Shown here: in pieces, positions 38,031-46,604 of the stretch
Position numbering within the stretch: the first letter of the stretch is position 1
Layout of the letters: each line of letters starts with the position of its first letter
DNA from: Aquimarina sp. BL5
GTDB lineage: Bacteria; Bacteroidota; Bacteroidia; Flavobacteriales; Flavobacteriaceae
DNA length: 64,000 nucleotides
Assembly (NCBI RefSeq): GCF_003443675.1
Contig: NZ_CP031963.1
Location: 2,999,501-3,063,500, forward strand
Reading direction: 5' to 3'
Notes under the pieces: generated by a model
What the model saw: only the letters and a program-made list of their open reading frames with translations
What the model was told of the DNA's origin: nothing
Databases searched by the model: none
Made by a program: the position numbers and the translations under genes

Positions 38031-38543
38031 ATGAAAAATTACACCCTACTCCTACTTTTTGCTTTTATATGTTGTAAATCAGAAAGTAAACCTTCTAACA
38101 ACCTTAATGGATTAAGCGAAACTGACCCTGTAGAAACGGTCGATAGCGTAAATGAAGAAGAGAGCATAATAGTTCTTACCCAAAAAACATACGCAGCTAC
38201 ACAAAAAGATAAGAATGGTGATTTCACCCAGAAGTTATCTGTTTCCTGGTTATCAGAAGACACTATACAATACACACTTGTGTTTGAGAATCAATACTGT
38301 AAAAAAACTACGATAGGTGGAAAAGCTACGGCATTAAAACCCGGTAAAGAACCTTTTATGAATAGTTATAAGGGAGCTTCTTTCGAAGTCAAAAAATATC
38401 AAGAAAACAAACAAGGTTATAAAATTGTTTTACATATAGATTCGGCAAACAAAGATAAAGCTGCTGTTAATCTATCTCTTACTGAGGATGGTGAAAATGA
38501 AGGCTGCAAACCAAGCAGTATAGTAATGGTAGCTCAAAATTAG
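38031..38543 (+). CDS. Small lipoprotein, unknown function
   Basis: 170 residues. Lipoprotein signal MKNYTLLLLFAFICC with acylation at the first or second Cys, followed by a flexible acidic Ser/Asn-rich linker. The folded part (from ~50) is strand-rich: TQKLSVSWLSEDTIQYTLVF, CKKTTIGGKATAL, SFEVKKYQENKQGYKIVLHI. Two Cys (in QYCKK and GCKPSS) may form a disulfide. I do not recognise a family. Probably outer-membrane or periplasmic. Confidence 0.72.
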   Translation: MKNYTLLLLFAFICCKSESKPSNNLNGLSETDPVETVDSVNEEESIIVLTQKTYAATQKDKNGDFTQKLSVSWLSEDTIQYTLVFENQYCKKTTIGGKATALKPGKEPFMNSYKGASFEVKKYQENKQGYKIVLHIDSANKDKAAVNLSLTEDGENEGCKPSSIVMVAQN

Positions 38544-38635
38544 CATTAACATCATTTTTATTACTACAATAAAAAAATAAGTTACGAATTTCTTTTTAGG
38601 CTCTTAGTATGTACATTGTATAAAGGATATATGAG

Positions 38636-38664
38636 ATAGGTATTAACCATCCCATAATACCTAT
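38636..38664 (+). promoter_or_regulatory. 10-bp perfect inverted repeat before the reductase gene
   Basis: ATAGGTATTA and TAATACCTAT with a 9-nt loop, followed by a T-rich stretch and the ATG 24 nt later. It could be a weak terminator for the lipoprotein gene or an operator of the next gene. Confidence 0.4.
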
Positions 38665-38688
38665 GATTCTTCTTGTTTAATTTGTAAA

Positions 38689-39357
38689 ATGGCAAAAACA
38701 GCAATCATATTAGGAGCAACAGGATTAACAGGAAGAATTCTTTTAGACTCTTTACTAGATGATAATCGCTATTCTAAAATTAAGTTATTCTCTAGAAAAA
38801 CTATAGGGATCTCTCATCCCAAAATTGAAGAGCATCTGATTAACATGCTTCAATTAAAAACTGTAGCTTCGGATTTTATTGGAGATGAAGTATTTTGCTG
38901 TATTGGAACTACAAATGCTAAAACCCCAGATAAAGGATTGTATCGTACTATTGATTATGGTATTCCGGTAACAGCAGCCCAACTTTGTAAGCAAAATAAT
39001 ATTAAAACTTTTATTGTTATTTCTGCTTTAGGAGCGGACCCAAAAAGTCGAGTATTTTATAATCTTACTAAAGGAGAAATGGAAGAAACAGTTTTATCTC
39101 TAGAAATTCCTAAAACACATATTTTACAACCGTCATTAATTAGTGGTAAAAGAGATGAAAAAAGAACTGGAGAATATTTCTTTAAACAGTTAATGAAAGT
39201 AATAAATCCTCTATTGCTCGGATCTTTAAAAAAATATCGTTCGATTCATCCTGAAACAATCGTTTCGGCAATGATATGGTTAGCAAATAATGAATTCAAT
39301 AGTAAAAGAATCGTTTCTGATGAAATCAAAGTAATTCATACGAAAAAAAGTATCTAA
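38689..39357 (+). CDS. NAD(P)H-binding oxidoreductase (atypical SDR, HTATIP2-like)
   Basis: 222 residues. An N-terminal Rossmann motif TAIILGATGLTGRILLDSLL, IGDEVFCCIGTTNAKTPDKG after strand 4, and FIVISALGADPKSRVFYNLTKGEMEE with Ser and Tyr-Asn-Lys at the usual catalytic spacing. The last third (QPSLISGKRDEKRTGE) fits the family. Members are atypical short-chain dehydrogenases related to HTATIP2/TIP30 and often annotated as nucleoside-diphosphate-sugar epimerases. Substrate unknown. A single gene. Confidence 0.87.
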   Translation: MAKTAIILGATGLTGRILLDSLLDDNRYSKIKLFSRKTIGISHPKIEEHLINMLQLKTVASDFIGDEVFCCIGTTNAKTPDKGLYRTIDYGIPVTAAQLCKQNNIKTFIVISALGADPKSRVFYNLTKGEMEETVLSLEIPKTHILQPSLISGKRDEKRTGEYFFKQLMKVINPLLLGSLKKYRSIHPETIVSAMIWLANNEFNSKRIVSDEIKVIHTKKSI

Positions 39358-39423
39358 TTGGTTCATATACCGTATCCGTATCTTTCTGAGCTCCTATAAT
39401 TACTGAATATCCATAACAGCTTC

Positions 39424-39431
39424 TACATTTG
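39424..39431 (+). promoter_or_regulatory. Putative -7 element TACATTTG
   Basis: Perfect TAnnTTTG match 33 nt before the ATG at 39464. No clear -33. Confidence 0.4.
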
Positions 39432-39463
39432 TTTGAAAATTATGAATCATTAAAAAACAAACA

Positions 39464-40162
39464 ATGAAGTTATTAAAAAATCTCATTCTAGTCTTCTTAA
39501 CTTGTCTATTAACAACAAGTCTTGTTGCTCAATCTGATGTAAAATCCTTTGACTTTAAAAAAGGAGAAGTTCTAGATATTCTCTTACTAACCAATAAACC
39601 AGATATCGAAAAAGACTTTGAAAGATACAAAAAGACTGTCTTTCCAGTTGGATTAGAAAAAACATATAAACCATTACCTGGATTTAATATCAAAGAAACA
39701 ACTCAGGGAAACATTCAACCTACTACTTTTATTTTAGGCAAATGGAATGACTTAAAAAATCGTGAACAATTTATTTCAGAAATTGAAGATATAGTTCCGG
39801 ATTTCCATGTACAACGTAGAAAAATGTGGTCTATATTTAATTTAACCTACTATGAAATGCCAAGAGATGTTTCTTTCAAAATAGACAGGAGTAAATACAT
39901 TGTAGCTACATCTTACTGGAAAAAAGATACTGAATCGTTCAAAAAATTCACAGAACTTTGGTCTCAAAAATCAGCAGCAAAAGGAGGAAAAAAAATTCTT
40001 CAATTAACTAACGGAAAATCACCACTAGGGTATTATCACAACCCCGATTTACTAGTTATTACTCAATGGGAAAGCAAACAAGAATTTGATGCTTTTTACA
40101 AAGAAAATCTTAAAATGGATCACAAAGGCGTGTTACATGTAAATCAGTTTGTATTAAACTAG
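39464..40162 (+). CDS. Secreted protein with duplicated ferredoxin-like (dimeric alpha/beta barrel type) fold
   Basis: 232 residues with a Sec signal peptide ending SLVAQ. Two repeats resemble ABM/NIPSNAP-like halves: VLDILLLTNKPDIEKDFERY ... FILGKWNDLKNREQFISEI and YIVATSYWKKDTESFKKFTE ... LLVITQWESKQEFDAFYKEN. Each has the strand-helix-strand pattern with a W near the second strand. A small-molecule binding or monooxygenase-like role is possible but unproved. It lies upstream of a membrane AraC gene, from which a long hairpin separates it. Confidence 0.68.
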   Translation: MKLLKNLILVFLTCLLTTSLVAQSDVKSFDFKKGEVLDILLLTNKPDIEKDFERYKKTVFPVGLEKTYKPLPGFNIKETTQGNIQPTTFILGKWNDLKNREQFISEIEDIVPDFHVQRRKMWSIFNLTYYEMPRDVSFKIDRSKYIVATSYWKKDTESFKKFTELWSQKSAAKGGKKILQLTNGKSPLGYYHNPDLLVITQWESKQEFDAFYKENLKMDHKGVLHVNQFVLN

Positions 40163-40170
40163 TATATTAA

Positions 40171-40213
40171 ACCCGGTTTATGTTTTTAGAATTTCTAAAC
40201 ACATAAACCGGGT
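40171..40213 (+). repeat. Long hairpin without T tract
   Basis: A 13-bp perfect stem (ACCCGGTTTATGT / ACATAAACCGGGT) and an inner stem TTTAGA / TCTAAA. The 3' side is A-rich rather than T-rich, so it is not a canonical terminator. It lies 8 nt after one stop codon and 27 nt before the AraC start, and may be an mRNA-stabilising or regulatory structure. Confidence 0.75.
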
Positions 40214-40239
40214 AAACAAAAAACCAGATCATTACTAAT

Positions 40240-41343
40240 ATGCAATCATTCTTAAATCAATTAGTTTATTTCGGGTATTTCCAAAGTTTATTTTTACTGT
40301 TTATTTATGTTTTTTCTCCTAAAAAAAGAAAAAGTATCAATAGATATATTGCTTTTTTAGTACTTGTTTTAGCAATAGGATTAAGCGGTCGTATATTATA
40401 CATCTCTGGCTTCTTTGGGGATAATTACCGATGGGTTATTTTTTCTGAATTCGCAACACTCTTATTTGGTGCTACGATCTACCTATTTACTCGATCCAGT
40501 TTATTGAACAGGCAGTTCTCATATAAAGAATTACTACATTACGTGCCTGCTTTGGCATATAATACATTTGTAACTGCCGCTTTTATCCTCCCATCTGACG
40601 AAATATTACAAGAAAGACTCGAAAGCGGAGAACAATTTAGATTTACCTTATTTTTTATCGCCATTGGATTACTATTTAATATCACATATTGGGTCTTAAG
40701 TTTTAGGATCTTTTTAAAATTTAGAAAAGACATCCAGAACGAATTAAGTTATACTGTAAAATCTCAGTTTTTCATGAATTTTCTGATAGCAGTAGGGATC
40801 TGTATGCTTTGCTGGTTTAGTATGTTTATCTACTGGCTCTTGGGATACCAGTTCTTAGATAAATCTGCTTGGCAAATAATATGGATTAGCATAGCTCTTA
40901 TTATTCTGTTTATTACATTTTACAACATAAAAGAACCGCAATTATTCAGAGTTACTCAGCTAGTAAGTCCAAAAAAATATGCTCAGTCTAAATTATCAAA
41001 CCAACAATTAAATAGTTTAAAATCTCGATTAGAGCATTTAATGGAAGAAAGAAAACCTTATTTAAACAGAAAACTTCTAAAATCCGAACTGGCAGAAATG
41101 TTAGGCGTCAGTAATCCCGAAATAGCACGTTTACTGAATGAGCGGATAGGAATGAATTTCTTTGAATATGTAAACTATTACAGAATAAAAGAATTTATCG
41201 CCTTGGCCAAAACAGATAAAGCTAAAAACATGACCTTCTTTGGACTTGCCCAAGAAGCAGGTTTCAACTCTAAAACTACCTTCAACAAGTCGTTTAAAGA
41301 TTTAATGGGAACTACTCCAAAAGAGTACTTTTCTAATCTTTAA
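40240..41343 (+). CDS. AraC-family regulator with N-terminal membrane domain, second copy
   Basis: 367 residues with the same layout as the product of 1452-2576: about seven N-terminal hydrophobic segments (FGYFQSLFLLFIYVF to FITFYNIKEPQLFRV), a linker SKLSNQQLNSLKSRLEHLM and a C-terminal AraC domain (LLKSELAEMLGVSNPEIARLL, FFEYVNYYRIKEFIAL, GLAQEAGFNSKTTFNKSFK, GTTPKEYF). FNSKTTFNKSFK is nearly identical in both, so the recognition helices are similar. It probably senses a membrane or envelope signal. The gene for a DUF2911 protein starts 23 nt downstream and is a likely co-transcribed partner. Confidence 0.87.
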   Translation: MQSFLNQLVYFGYFQSLFLLFIYVFSPKKRKSINRYIAFLVLVLAIGLSGRILYISGFFGDNYRWVIFSEFATLLFGATIYLFTRSSLLNRQFSYKELLHYVPALAYNTFVTAAFILPSDEILQERLESGEQFRFTLFFIAIGLLFNITYWVLSFRIFLKFRKDIQNELSYTVKSQFFMNFLIAVGICMLCWFSMFIYWLLGYQFLDKSAWQIIWISIALIILFITFYNIKEPQLFRVTQLVSPKKYAQSKLSNQQLNSLKSRLEHLMEERKPYLNRKLLKSELAEMLGVSNPEIARLLNERIGMNFFEYVNYYRIKEFIALAKTDKAKNMTFFGLAQEAGFNSKTTFNKSFKDLMGTTPKEYFSNL

Positions 41344-41366
41344 CCACATCAAAATTTTAATAAATT

Positions 41367-42200
41367 ATGTTCAAAATATTTTTTATCAGTATTATTACCA
41401 TAGCTACAGTTAATTCGCAACTTACCGTTCCTGCACTAAGCCCATCTTCAAAAACAATACAAACTGTAGGATTAACCGAAATCGAAATTGAATATTCCAG
41501 ACCGAGTAAAAGAGGAAGAACAATTTTCGGAGAAAACGGTATCATTCCTTATAACGAGTTATGGAGAACTGGTGCTAACGCTACAACCAAGATTACTTTT
41601 ACTGATGATGTCACCATTATGGAAACACCTATAAAAAAAGGTTCTTATGCTATTCTTACTAAACCAGGAAAAAGCACTTGGGAAGTATATTTTTACACCT
41701 ATACATCTGGCAACTGGAATACCTATGTAGACCAAACACCTATTGCCAGTTTTACTGCCAAGTTTATCGAATTAAATGAAGTTTTAGAAACCTTTATGAT
41801 CTATATGGATCAAATCACTTTAGATAGTTCGCAGTTAGTTTTTGCTTGGGATCAGATCAAAATAGTTTTACCACTAAAATTTGACACACATAAAAAAACA
41901 ATGACCAGTATCGAAAAAACCATTTCTGGACCAACTGATTTTCAATATTTCCAGGTAGCATTGTATTTACACGAAACACAAACAGATTTAGACAAAGCAT
42001 TAGAATATATTAAAAAAGTCACCAAAAATAAAAATGCCTTATTTTTTCAGGTATATAGAGAGTCATTAATTCTAGCAGATCTAGACAGAAAAACTGAAGC
42101 AATAACAGCTGCCAAAAGATCTTTGGAATTATCTAAAAAAGTAAAAAACAAAGATTTTATCAGATTAAACGAGAAAAACATCAAAAAATGGTCTAGATAA
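41367..42200 (+). CDS. DUF2911 domain secreted protein
   Basis: 277 residues. A signal peptide (IFFISIITIATVNSQ) is followed by a DUF2911 domain (~20-170): IEIEYSRPSKRGRTIFGENGIIPYNELWRTGANATTKI-type signature, here visible as YSRPSKRGRTIF and LWRTGANATTKI, then KKGSYAILTKPGKSTWEVYF. The C-terminal ~90 residues are helical and TPR-like (LDKALEYIKKVTKNKNALFF, TEAITAAKRSLEL). DUF2911 is common in Bacteroidota; its role is unknown. It lies just after the AraC regulator. Confidence 0.85.
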   Translation: MFKIFFISIITIATVNSQLTVPALSPSSKTIQTVGLTEIEIEYSRPSKRGRTIFGENGIIPYNELWRTGANATTKITFTDDVTIMETPIKKGSYAILTKPGKSTWEVYFYTYTSGNWNTYVDQTPIASFTAKFIELNEVLETFMIYMDQITLDSSQLVFAWDQIKIVLPLKFDTHKKTMTSIEKTISGPTDFQYFQVALYLHETQTDLDKALEYIKKVTKNKNALFFQVYRESLILADLDRKTEAITAAKRSLELSKKVKNKDFIRLNEKNIKKWSR

Positions 42201-42209
42201 AATCATTTT

Positions 42210-42256
42210 GTAGATTCAAGATATTAGATTTGAAAAATACAATATCTTGAATCTAC
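42210..42256. repeat. 16-bp perfect inverted repeat between DUF2911 and CYTH genes
   Basis: GTAGATTCAAGATATT (42210-42225) and AATATCTTGAATCTAC (42241-42256) with a 15-nt loop, 10 nt after a stop codon. No T tract on either side. It could stabilise the mRNA 3' end or be a decayed mobile repeat. Confidence 0.85.
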
Positions 42257-42282
42257 ATTTAAAAAAACATCAAGTATCATAT

Positions 42283-42753
42283 ATGATCGAAATAGAACGT
42301 AAATTCCTAGTCGCATCAGAGCTCTATAAACAAGAAGCTAAAAAAAGCACTCTTATTATACAAGGATTTCTGAATACTGATCCTGAGAGAACGGTTAGAG
42401 TTCGAATTAAAGGAAAACTGGCTTTTATTACTGTAAAAGGTATTGGTAATACGTCCGGTACTACACGCTTTGAATGGGAAAAAGAAATTCCTGTTACTGA
42501 AGCGGAAGCACTTATAAATATTTGCGAAAAAGGAGTCATCAAAAAAACGAGATATGAGCTCCCGTCTGGGAATCATATTATCGAAGTAGATGAATTTTTT
42601 GAAGAAAATAAAGGATTAACTATTGCTGAAATCGAATTAAGCACTGAAAATGAAACTTTCATAAAACCAAATTGGTTAGGAAAAGAAGTTACTGGAGATG
42701 CTAGGTATTACAATTCTCAATTGAGCAAGAACCCTTTTAAAAACTGGAGCTAA
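42283..42753 (+). CDS. CYTH-domain protein (triphosphate tunnel metalloenzyme)
   Basis: 156 residues from the ATG at 42283; the frame reaches back to 42247, but the family signature starts right at MIEIERKFLV, the ExExK motif. Alternating charged strands follow (TVRVRIKGKLAFITVKG, TTRFEWEKEIP, YELPSGNHIIEVDEFFEE, LTIAEIELSTENETF), as in tunnel-fold CYTH proteins that hydrolyse inorganic triphosphate or related compounds. Cytoplasmic. The exact substrate is unknown. Confidence 0.9.
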   Translation: MIEIERKFLVASELYKQEAKKSTLIIQGFLNTDPERTVRVRIKGKLAFITVKGIGNTSGTTRFEWEKEIPVTEAEALINICEKGVIKKTRYELPSGNHIIEVDEFFEENKGLTIAEIELSTENETFIKPNWLGKEVTGDARYYNSQLSKNPFKNWS

Positions 42754-42808
42754 AATTCTAAATAAATAATTTTAGAACTTCACACAGATAAACTCACAAT
42801 TAAATGTT

Positions 42809-42842
42809 ATTTTTTGTTAGACCGCAAATCTTAACAAAAAAT
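42809..42842. repeat. AT-rich hairpin downstream of the CYTH gene
   Basis: ATTTTTTGTTAGA pairs with TCTTAACAAAAAAT (one bulge). It lies 56 nt after the stop, lacks a following T tract on the plus strand, and is a possible weak terminator. Confidence 0.5.
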
Positions 42843-43040
42843 CAATTCTTCAAAAATTTGTTTCATATTTTTTTTAAAAACGAAAATTCCCCAAAAAAAC
42901 TTCTTCAAAAACAAGAAATCAATAAAAAAAAGTCTTAGAAAATAACAGTACTTGAATTAACATATTCTTTGCATTTTTTACGTGTTAACCTAGGTGATAT
43001 TTCCCGTCTAAAACGTCTTATTAACCTAAAAATATATTTC

Positions 43041-43946
43041 ATGTTACACAAATCAATAATGCGCTACATTTTAGGGCTTATGCTATTTTGCCCAATTTTT
43101 ACTGCAATCGCTCAGTTTCCAATCAATGGATTTTATTCGGAAAAAAAAACATTGACTGTTGCTCCGACTTATTCCTACAAAAGTTTTGATCAGTTTTATC
43201 GAGGTTCTGAGTTATCAGAAGGAAACCCTGCCGGATTAGGAGATATTTCTTCTTATATCTTCTCATTATACGCCTCTTATACTGTTAATGATTGGTTATC
43301 CACAGTAGTAACATTACCTTATATTTCTACCAAAAGTCAAGATGGTGTTCTTGATCCTGTACAACAAACAGATCAGGTAGATGGTATTCAAGATTTAGGA
43401 ATTTTTGCAAAAGCAAAAATTTTCGAAAAGCCTTTAAATAGTAATTCTAAAGTTACGCTAGGTGGAGCTGCAGGGATTACATTTCCAGTAAGTGATTATG
43501 AAGGAGCAGGCGTACTTTCTTTAGGAAATGAAGCAACAACTATCAATGGTGCAATAATCCTAAACTATATCAGTCCGCTTAGCATTTTTACTGAAGTTCA
43601 AGTAGGATACAGTAATCGAGATAGTAAAGATTTTGATATCCCTAATGCTGTGTTATACGGATTTAAATTAGGGTATTATAATCCATTCTTCTACGTTCAC
43701 GCTAATTTAGAAATACAGGACTCTATGTCTGGATTAGATATTGGAACGCCAGAATTTGCCGAAGCAGGAGGTCCTAATATACTTCCAGAAACCGAAGTAG
43801 ATTTCACAAACCTTTCTTTTAATTTATATATTCCCATATATAAGAATAAACTGGGGGTTTCTACTGGTTATACAAGAACTTTAGATGGTCGTAATTTTAG
43901 CAAAGAATCTGCATTAAGTTTTGGCTTAGTGTATTCTTCATTATAA
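43041..43946 (+). CDS. Outer-membrane beta-barrel protein (transporter/MetA-pathway-of-phenol-degradation-like)
   Basis: About 301 residues from the ATG at 43041 (MLHKSIMRYILGLMLFCP, signal peptide ending AIAQ); the frame continues back to 42969 without signal character. The mature protein is built of amphipathic strands ending in aromatic residues (YASYTVNDWLSTVVTLPYI, LGIFAKAKIF, ILNYISPLSIFTEVQVGYS, NLSFNLYIPIYKNKLGVSTG) and ends in a strand closing FGLVYSSL, typical of outer-membrane barrels. The pattern resembles the transporter family annotated MetA-pathway of phenol degradation. No partner genes; followed by a terminator. Confidence 0.75.
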   Translation: MLHKSIMRYILGLMLFCPIFTAIAQFPINGFYSEKKTLTVAPTYSYKSFDQFYRGSELSEGNPAGLGDISSYIFSLYASYTVNDWLSTVVTLPYISTKSQDGVLDPVQQTDQVDGIQDLGIFAKAKIFEKPLNSNSKVTLGGAAGITFPVSDYEGAGVLSLGNEATTINGAIILNYISPLSIFTEVQVGYSNRDSKDFDIPNAVLYGFKLGYYNPFFYVHANLEIQDSMSGLDIGTPEFAEAGGPNILPETEVDFTNLSFNLYIPIYKNKLGVSTGYTRTLDGRNFSKESALSFGLVYSSL

Positions 43947-43966
43947 CTATTCTATTCTTAGATTAA

Positions 43967-44007
43967 AAAAGTGGCCATAGAATTGGAGTTACTCTATGGC
44001 TACTTTT
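43967..44007 (+). terminator. Rho-independent terminator after the beta-barrel gene
   Basis: A 15-bp stem AAAAGTGGCCATAGA / TCTATGGCTACTTTT with one mismatch, 20 nt after the stop; the stem itself ends in TTTT. Confidence 0.82.
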
Positions 44008-44013
44008 ATGATA

Positions 44014-44041
44014 TTATTCTTTGATTTCTATCTTTCTTCTT
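44014..44041 (+). repeat. 28-bp direct repeat, left copy
   Basis: Identical to 46577-46604. It includes the last codons and stop of pbpC read on the minus strand. The two copies flank the lyase gene in direct orientation. Confidence 0.9.
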
Positions 44042-44126
44042 TGGAAGCTCCAAATTCCAATCTTCTGGCTAGAACTAGTTCGATTAACTGCTGAGTCATA
44101 TTGTTGCGGAAACAAGAAACTCCTCT
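44014..44126 (-). pseudogene. Decayed fragment of pbpC
   Basis: Minus-strand reading gives RG(...)TQQ, QLIELVLARRLEFGASKEE, then after a frame change RRKIEIKE and a stop. The intact pbpC (46577-48940) has RGGSTITQQ, KLIELILSTRLEFGTSKEE and ends RRKIEIKE. By eye about 46 of 56 bases match between 44034-44089 and 48470-48525, and 28 of 28 at the 3' end. The fragment keeps pieces in the original order but lacks about 16 codons after TQQ and some 600 codons before the C-terminus, joined where both sides read AAGAAGAAA. It is a non-functional remnant of a pbpC copy. An origin from another GT51 gene is possible for the middle piece but not for the shared 3' end. Confidence 0.75.
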
Positions 44127-44235
44127 AATGCACAATATTTCGTAGCTTCGTTAATATGAATCTAATACCTAAACACATCCTTAGTGAGCTGTAAAAGGGT
44201 TACACACACTAATCCTGGTCAAAAACCCATTTCCA

Positions 44236-46500
44236 ATGACATCTAAATCAACATTACTTCTGTTTTTATTTTGTAGTACCTTTTATATGTATTCTCAACA
44301 AATCCCTATTAACAAAGTAATTACAAATGAATCGTTATATGACTACTTAAGAGAAGATGTCAAAAAAGAATTAGACCCTACCAAGAAAATATCGCAAAAA
44401 CGTCTTGCCGAGTATCTTCGCAATCAATTTTCTAAACGTTATTTCTATGATTGGAAAACATTTAATAATCGATTTGATGAGTATAATACTATATATCCGC
44501 AAAGAAAACAATACCACCAGATAAGAGCAAACGATCATATTTCTAAATTTTCTGATGCTACCCATTGGAAACTCCCTTTTAACTACCTTAACGGAAAACC
44601 TGTTAATGCCTATGCATTAAGACATTTAGCGCGGCAACACAAGATGGTTGATATTGGTTTTCAGTATCATTATTCAAACCAAGATACTACGTTACTTCGT
44701 TATTTTACGAACCAAATGCAATCGCTCAATCAGGCTCTTGAGCAAGAGAAATATGAAAAAATAGTTGATGGAAACGGTGTATATGAAGCCTTTCGTTCTG
44801 GATACAGAGTACTAAATTGGTTTCGCATTCATGCCATGTTTTTATCTCAAAAACATTATTCTGACGCTGATCAACTTAGAACCATAGCAACATTGTTACA
44901 ACATGGTGCTCATTTATTTGAAAAAAATGCTGCTTTTAAATCGGGTAATCACCAAACCAGAGGATTATCTGCATTGGCCATTATTTCTATTCTTCTTCGT
45001 GATTTTGTAGATACTGATAAATGGTATACTCATTCCATGACCTTATTAAAAGAGCACTTAGACAAAGAAATTAATGAAGATGGTTTTCAGTTTGAGCGTT
45101 CTGTACACTACCATATGAGCGATATTAATAATTATTATTACATATATCAGCTAGCAAAAATTAGTGATATCAAAATTGATCAACTCTGGACTAATCGTCT
45201 AAAATCACTTTTTATAACGCTTTCCAAAATTGCCTATCCCGATACCTCTGCACCTGTTTTGCAGGATGATACAGACATCCCTTGGGCAGAAAAAAATGAT
45301 ATCTCTGCTACATTAACTTTAGGATATTTACTTTTTGAAGATCCTCTTATAGGGTATTTTGCCAAAAACACTGTAGATGCTACCACGTATTGGTTCTTAA
45401 ACCAACAGCAACTAAACTTATTGAAAAATATACAAAAACAAGCTCCTAAATTCAGATCATCGACATTTCCTGAAACAGGATATTATATCATGAGAGAAGG
45501 TTGGGATCATCAAGATAATATGATGATAATTTCTTCTGGATTAGATGATAAAAAACCTGATCATCAGCATGGCGATATGTTGGGTATACAGGCAATGGCT
45601 AATGGTCACGTAATTTTACCCAATTATCAAGTACGTTATTCTCTTAAAGACCTCGAATTGTTTAAAAACTCTATGGTTAAAAATGTAGCATTGGTCGATG
45701 ATGAATTACAAGGCAAAGAATATACATCTAACAAAGGAGGTAGTGGTTTCGGAAAATTTAAACTATTACCAAAACCTAAAACAATCGCATGGAAAAGTAC
45801 AGATGATTTGGATGTATTTATGGGCAGTCATAATGGTTTTGAAAATATAGGTGTTCGATACAGCAGACAAATTGTATATATAAAAAATGATTTTTGGATT
45901 ATTAAAGACAATTTTAATTCGAAAAAAGCCCATTCTTACAAACAAGTCTGGCAAGGGCATTACTCTAAAGAAAATACTCCTGACCTATTACGATCTTCTT
46001 TTGATGATGGTAGTGGTTGTGATATTTTTCAGCTTCGGGAAGTAGATACTGTTATTTCTTCTGGAGCTCGTGGAAAACAATGGTCTGTGGTTTCGAAAAA
46101 CGACCATAACACTTTTAGTTTTATCACTCTAGTATATCCTTTTTCTCGATATTCTGATCGCATTGATGAAAGTTTAACTACTCCAAAAATTAAAGATTGG
46201 ATTTTAAATACATCTCCTTGGAACGCTAAAGGTCCTAATGTAATTTCTTTATCCAACAAGGATTCCTCCTTATTTTTTGATGCAGAACAACTTTCTCTAC
46301 AAAACATTGAAATTACATTTTCTGAAGTCATCGATGTTTTTGTCAAAAAAACCTCCAAAGAGTTAATTATACAATCTATTGATGATCAGGAAATACAAAT
46401 CAATATATCTGGAGTAAAAAAACAACTGTTAAATGGAGAAATTACAAAAGGAAAAGTCACACTAAAACCAGGAGATATACTTAAATGTTCTTTATTATAA
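44236..46500 (+). CDS. Secreted heparinase II/III-family polysaccharide lyase
   Basis: 754 residues. Signal peptide ending YMYSQ. N-terminal helical (alpha/alpha)-toroid with GNHQTRGLSAL (Asn238, His239) and FERSVHYHMSDINNYYY (Tyr292, His293), then the heparinase II/III C-terminal beta-domain with ETGYYIMREGW, KPDHQHGDMLGIQ (His443, His445). These positions match the catalytic Asn/His, Tyr and His regions of PL12, PL17 and PL21 lyases, which cut uronate polysaccharides by beta-elimination. The exact substrate (heparin-like, alginate or other) is not clear. Periplasmic. It stands between a pbpC remnant and the intact pbpC and is flanked by a 28-bp direct repeat, which suggests acquisition or rearrangement. 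Confidence 0.88.
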   Translation: MTSKSTLLLFLFCSTFYMYSQQIPINKVITNESLYDYLREDVKKELDPTKKISQKRLAEYLRNQFSKRYFYDWKTFNNRFDEYNTIYPQRKQYHQIRANDHISKFSDATHWKLPFNYLNGKPVNAYALRHLARQHKMVDIGFQYHYSNQDTTLLRYFTNQMQSLNQALEQEKYEKIVDGNGVYEAFRSGYRVLNWFRIHAMFLSQKHYSDADQLRTIATLLQHGAHLFEKNAAFKSGNHQTRGLSALAIISILLRDFVDTDKWYTHSMTLLKEHLDKEINEDGFQFERSVHYHMSDINNYYYIYQLAKISDIKIDQLWTNRLKSLFITLSKIAYPDTSAPVLQDDTDIPWAEKNDISATLTLGYLLFEDPLIGYFAKNTVDATTYWFLNQQQLNLLKNIQKQAPKFRSSTFPETGYYIMREGWDHQDNMMIISSGLDDKKPDHQHGDMLGIQAMANGHVILPNYQVRYSLKDLELFKNSMVKNVALVDDELQGKEYTSNKGGSGFGKFKLLPKPKTIAWKSTDDLDVFMGSHNGFENIGVRYSRQIVYIKNDFWIIKDNFNSKKAHSYKQVWQGHYSKENTPDLLRSSFDDGSGCDIFQLREVDTVISSGARGKQWSVVSKNDHNTFSFITLVYPFSRYSDRIDESLTTPKIKDWILNTSPWNAKGPNVISLSNKDSSLFFDAEQLSLQNIEITFSEVIDVFVKKTSKELIIQSIDDQEIQINISGVKKQLLNGEITKGKVTLKPGDILKCSLL

Positions 46501-46576
46501 TCTAGATCTTTTCATTAACACGTTTAAGAAATAAGCAGCATCTAATACTTCAAAAAAATCAATTGTTGATTTGCTT

Positions 46577-46604
46577 TTATTCTTTGATTTCTATCTTTCT
46601 TCTT
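46577..46604 (+). repeat. 28-bp direct repeat, right copy
   Basis: Same sequence and orientation as 44014-44041; here it is the 3' end of intact pbpC. Confidence 0.9.
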
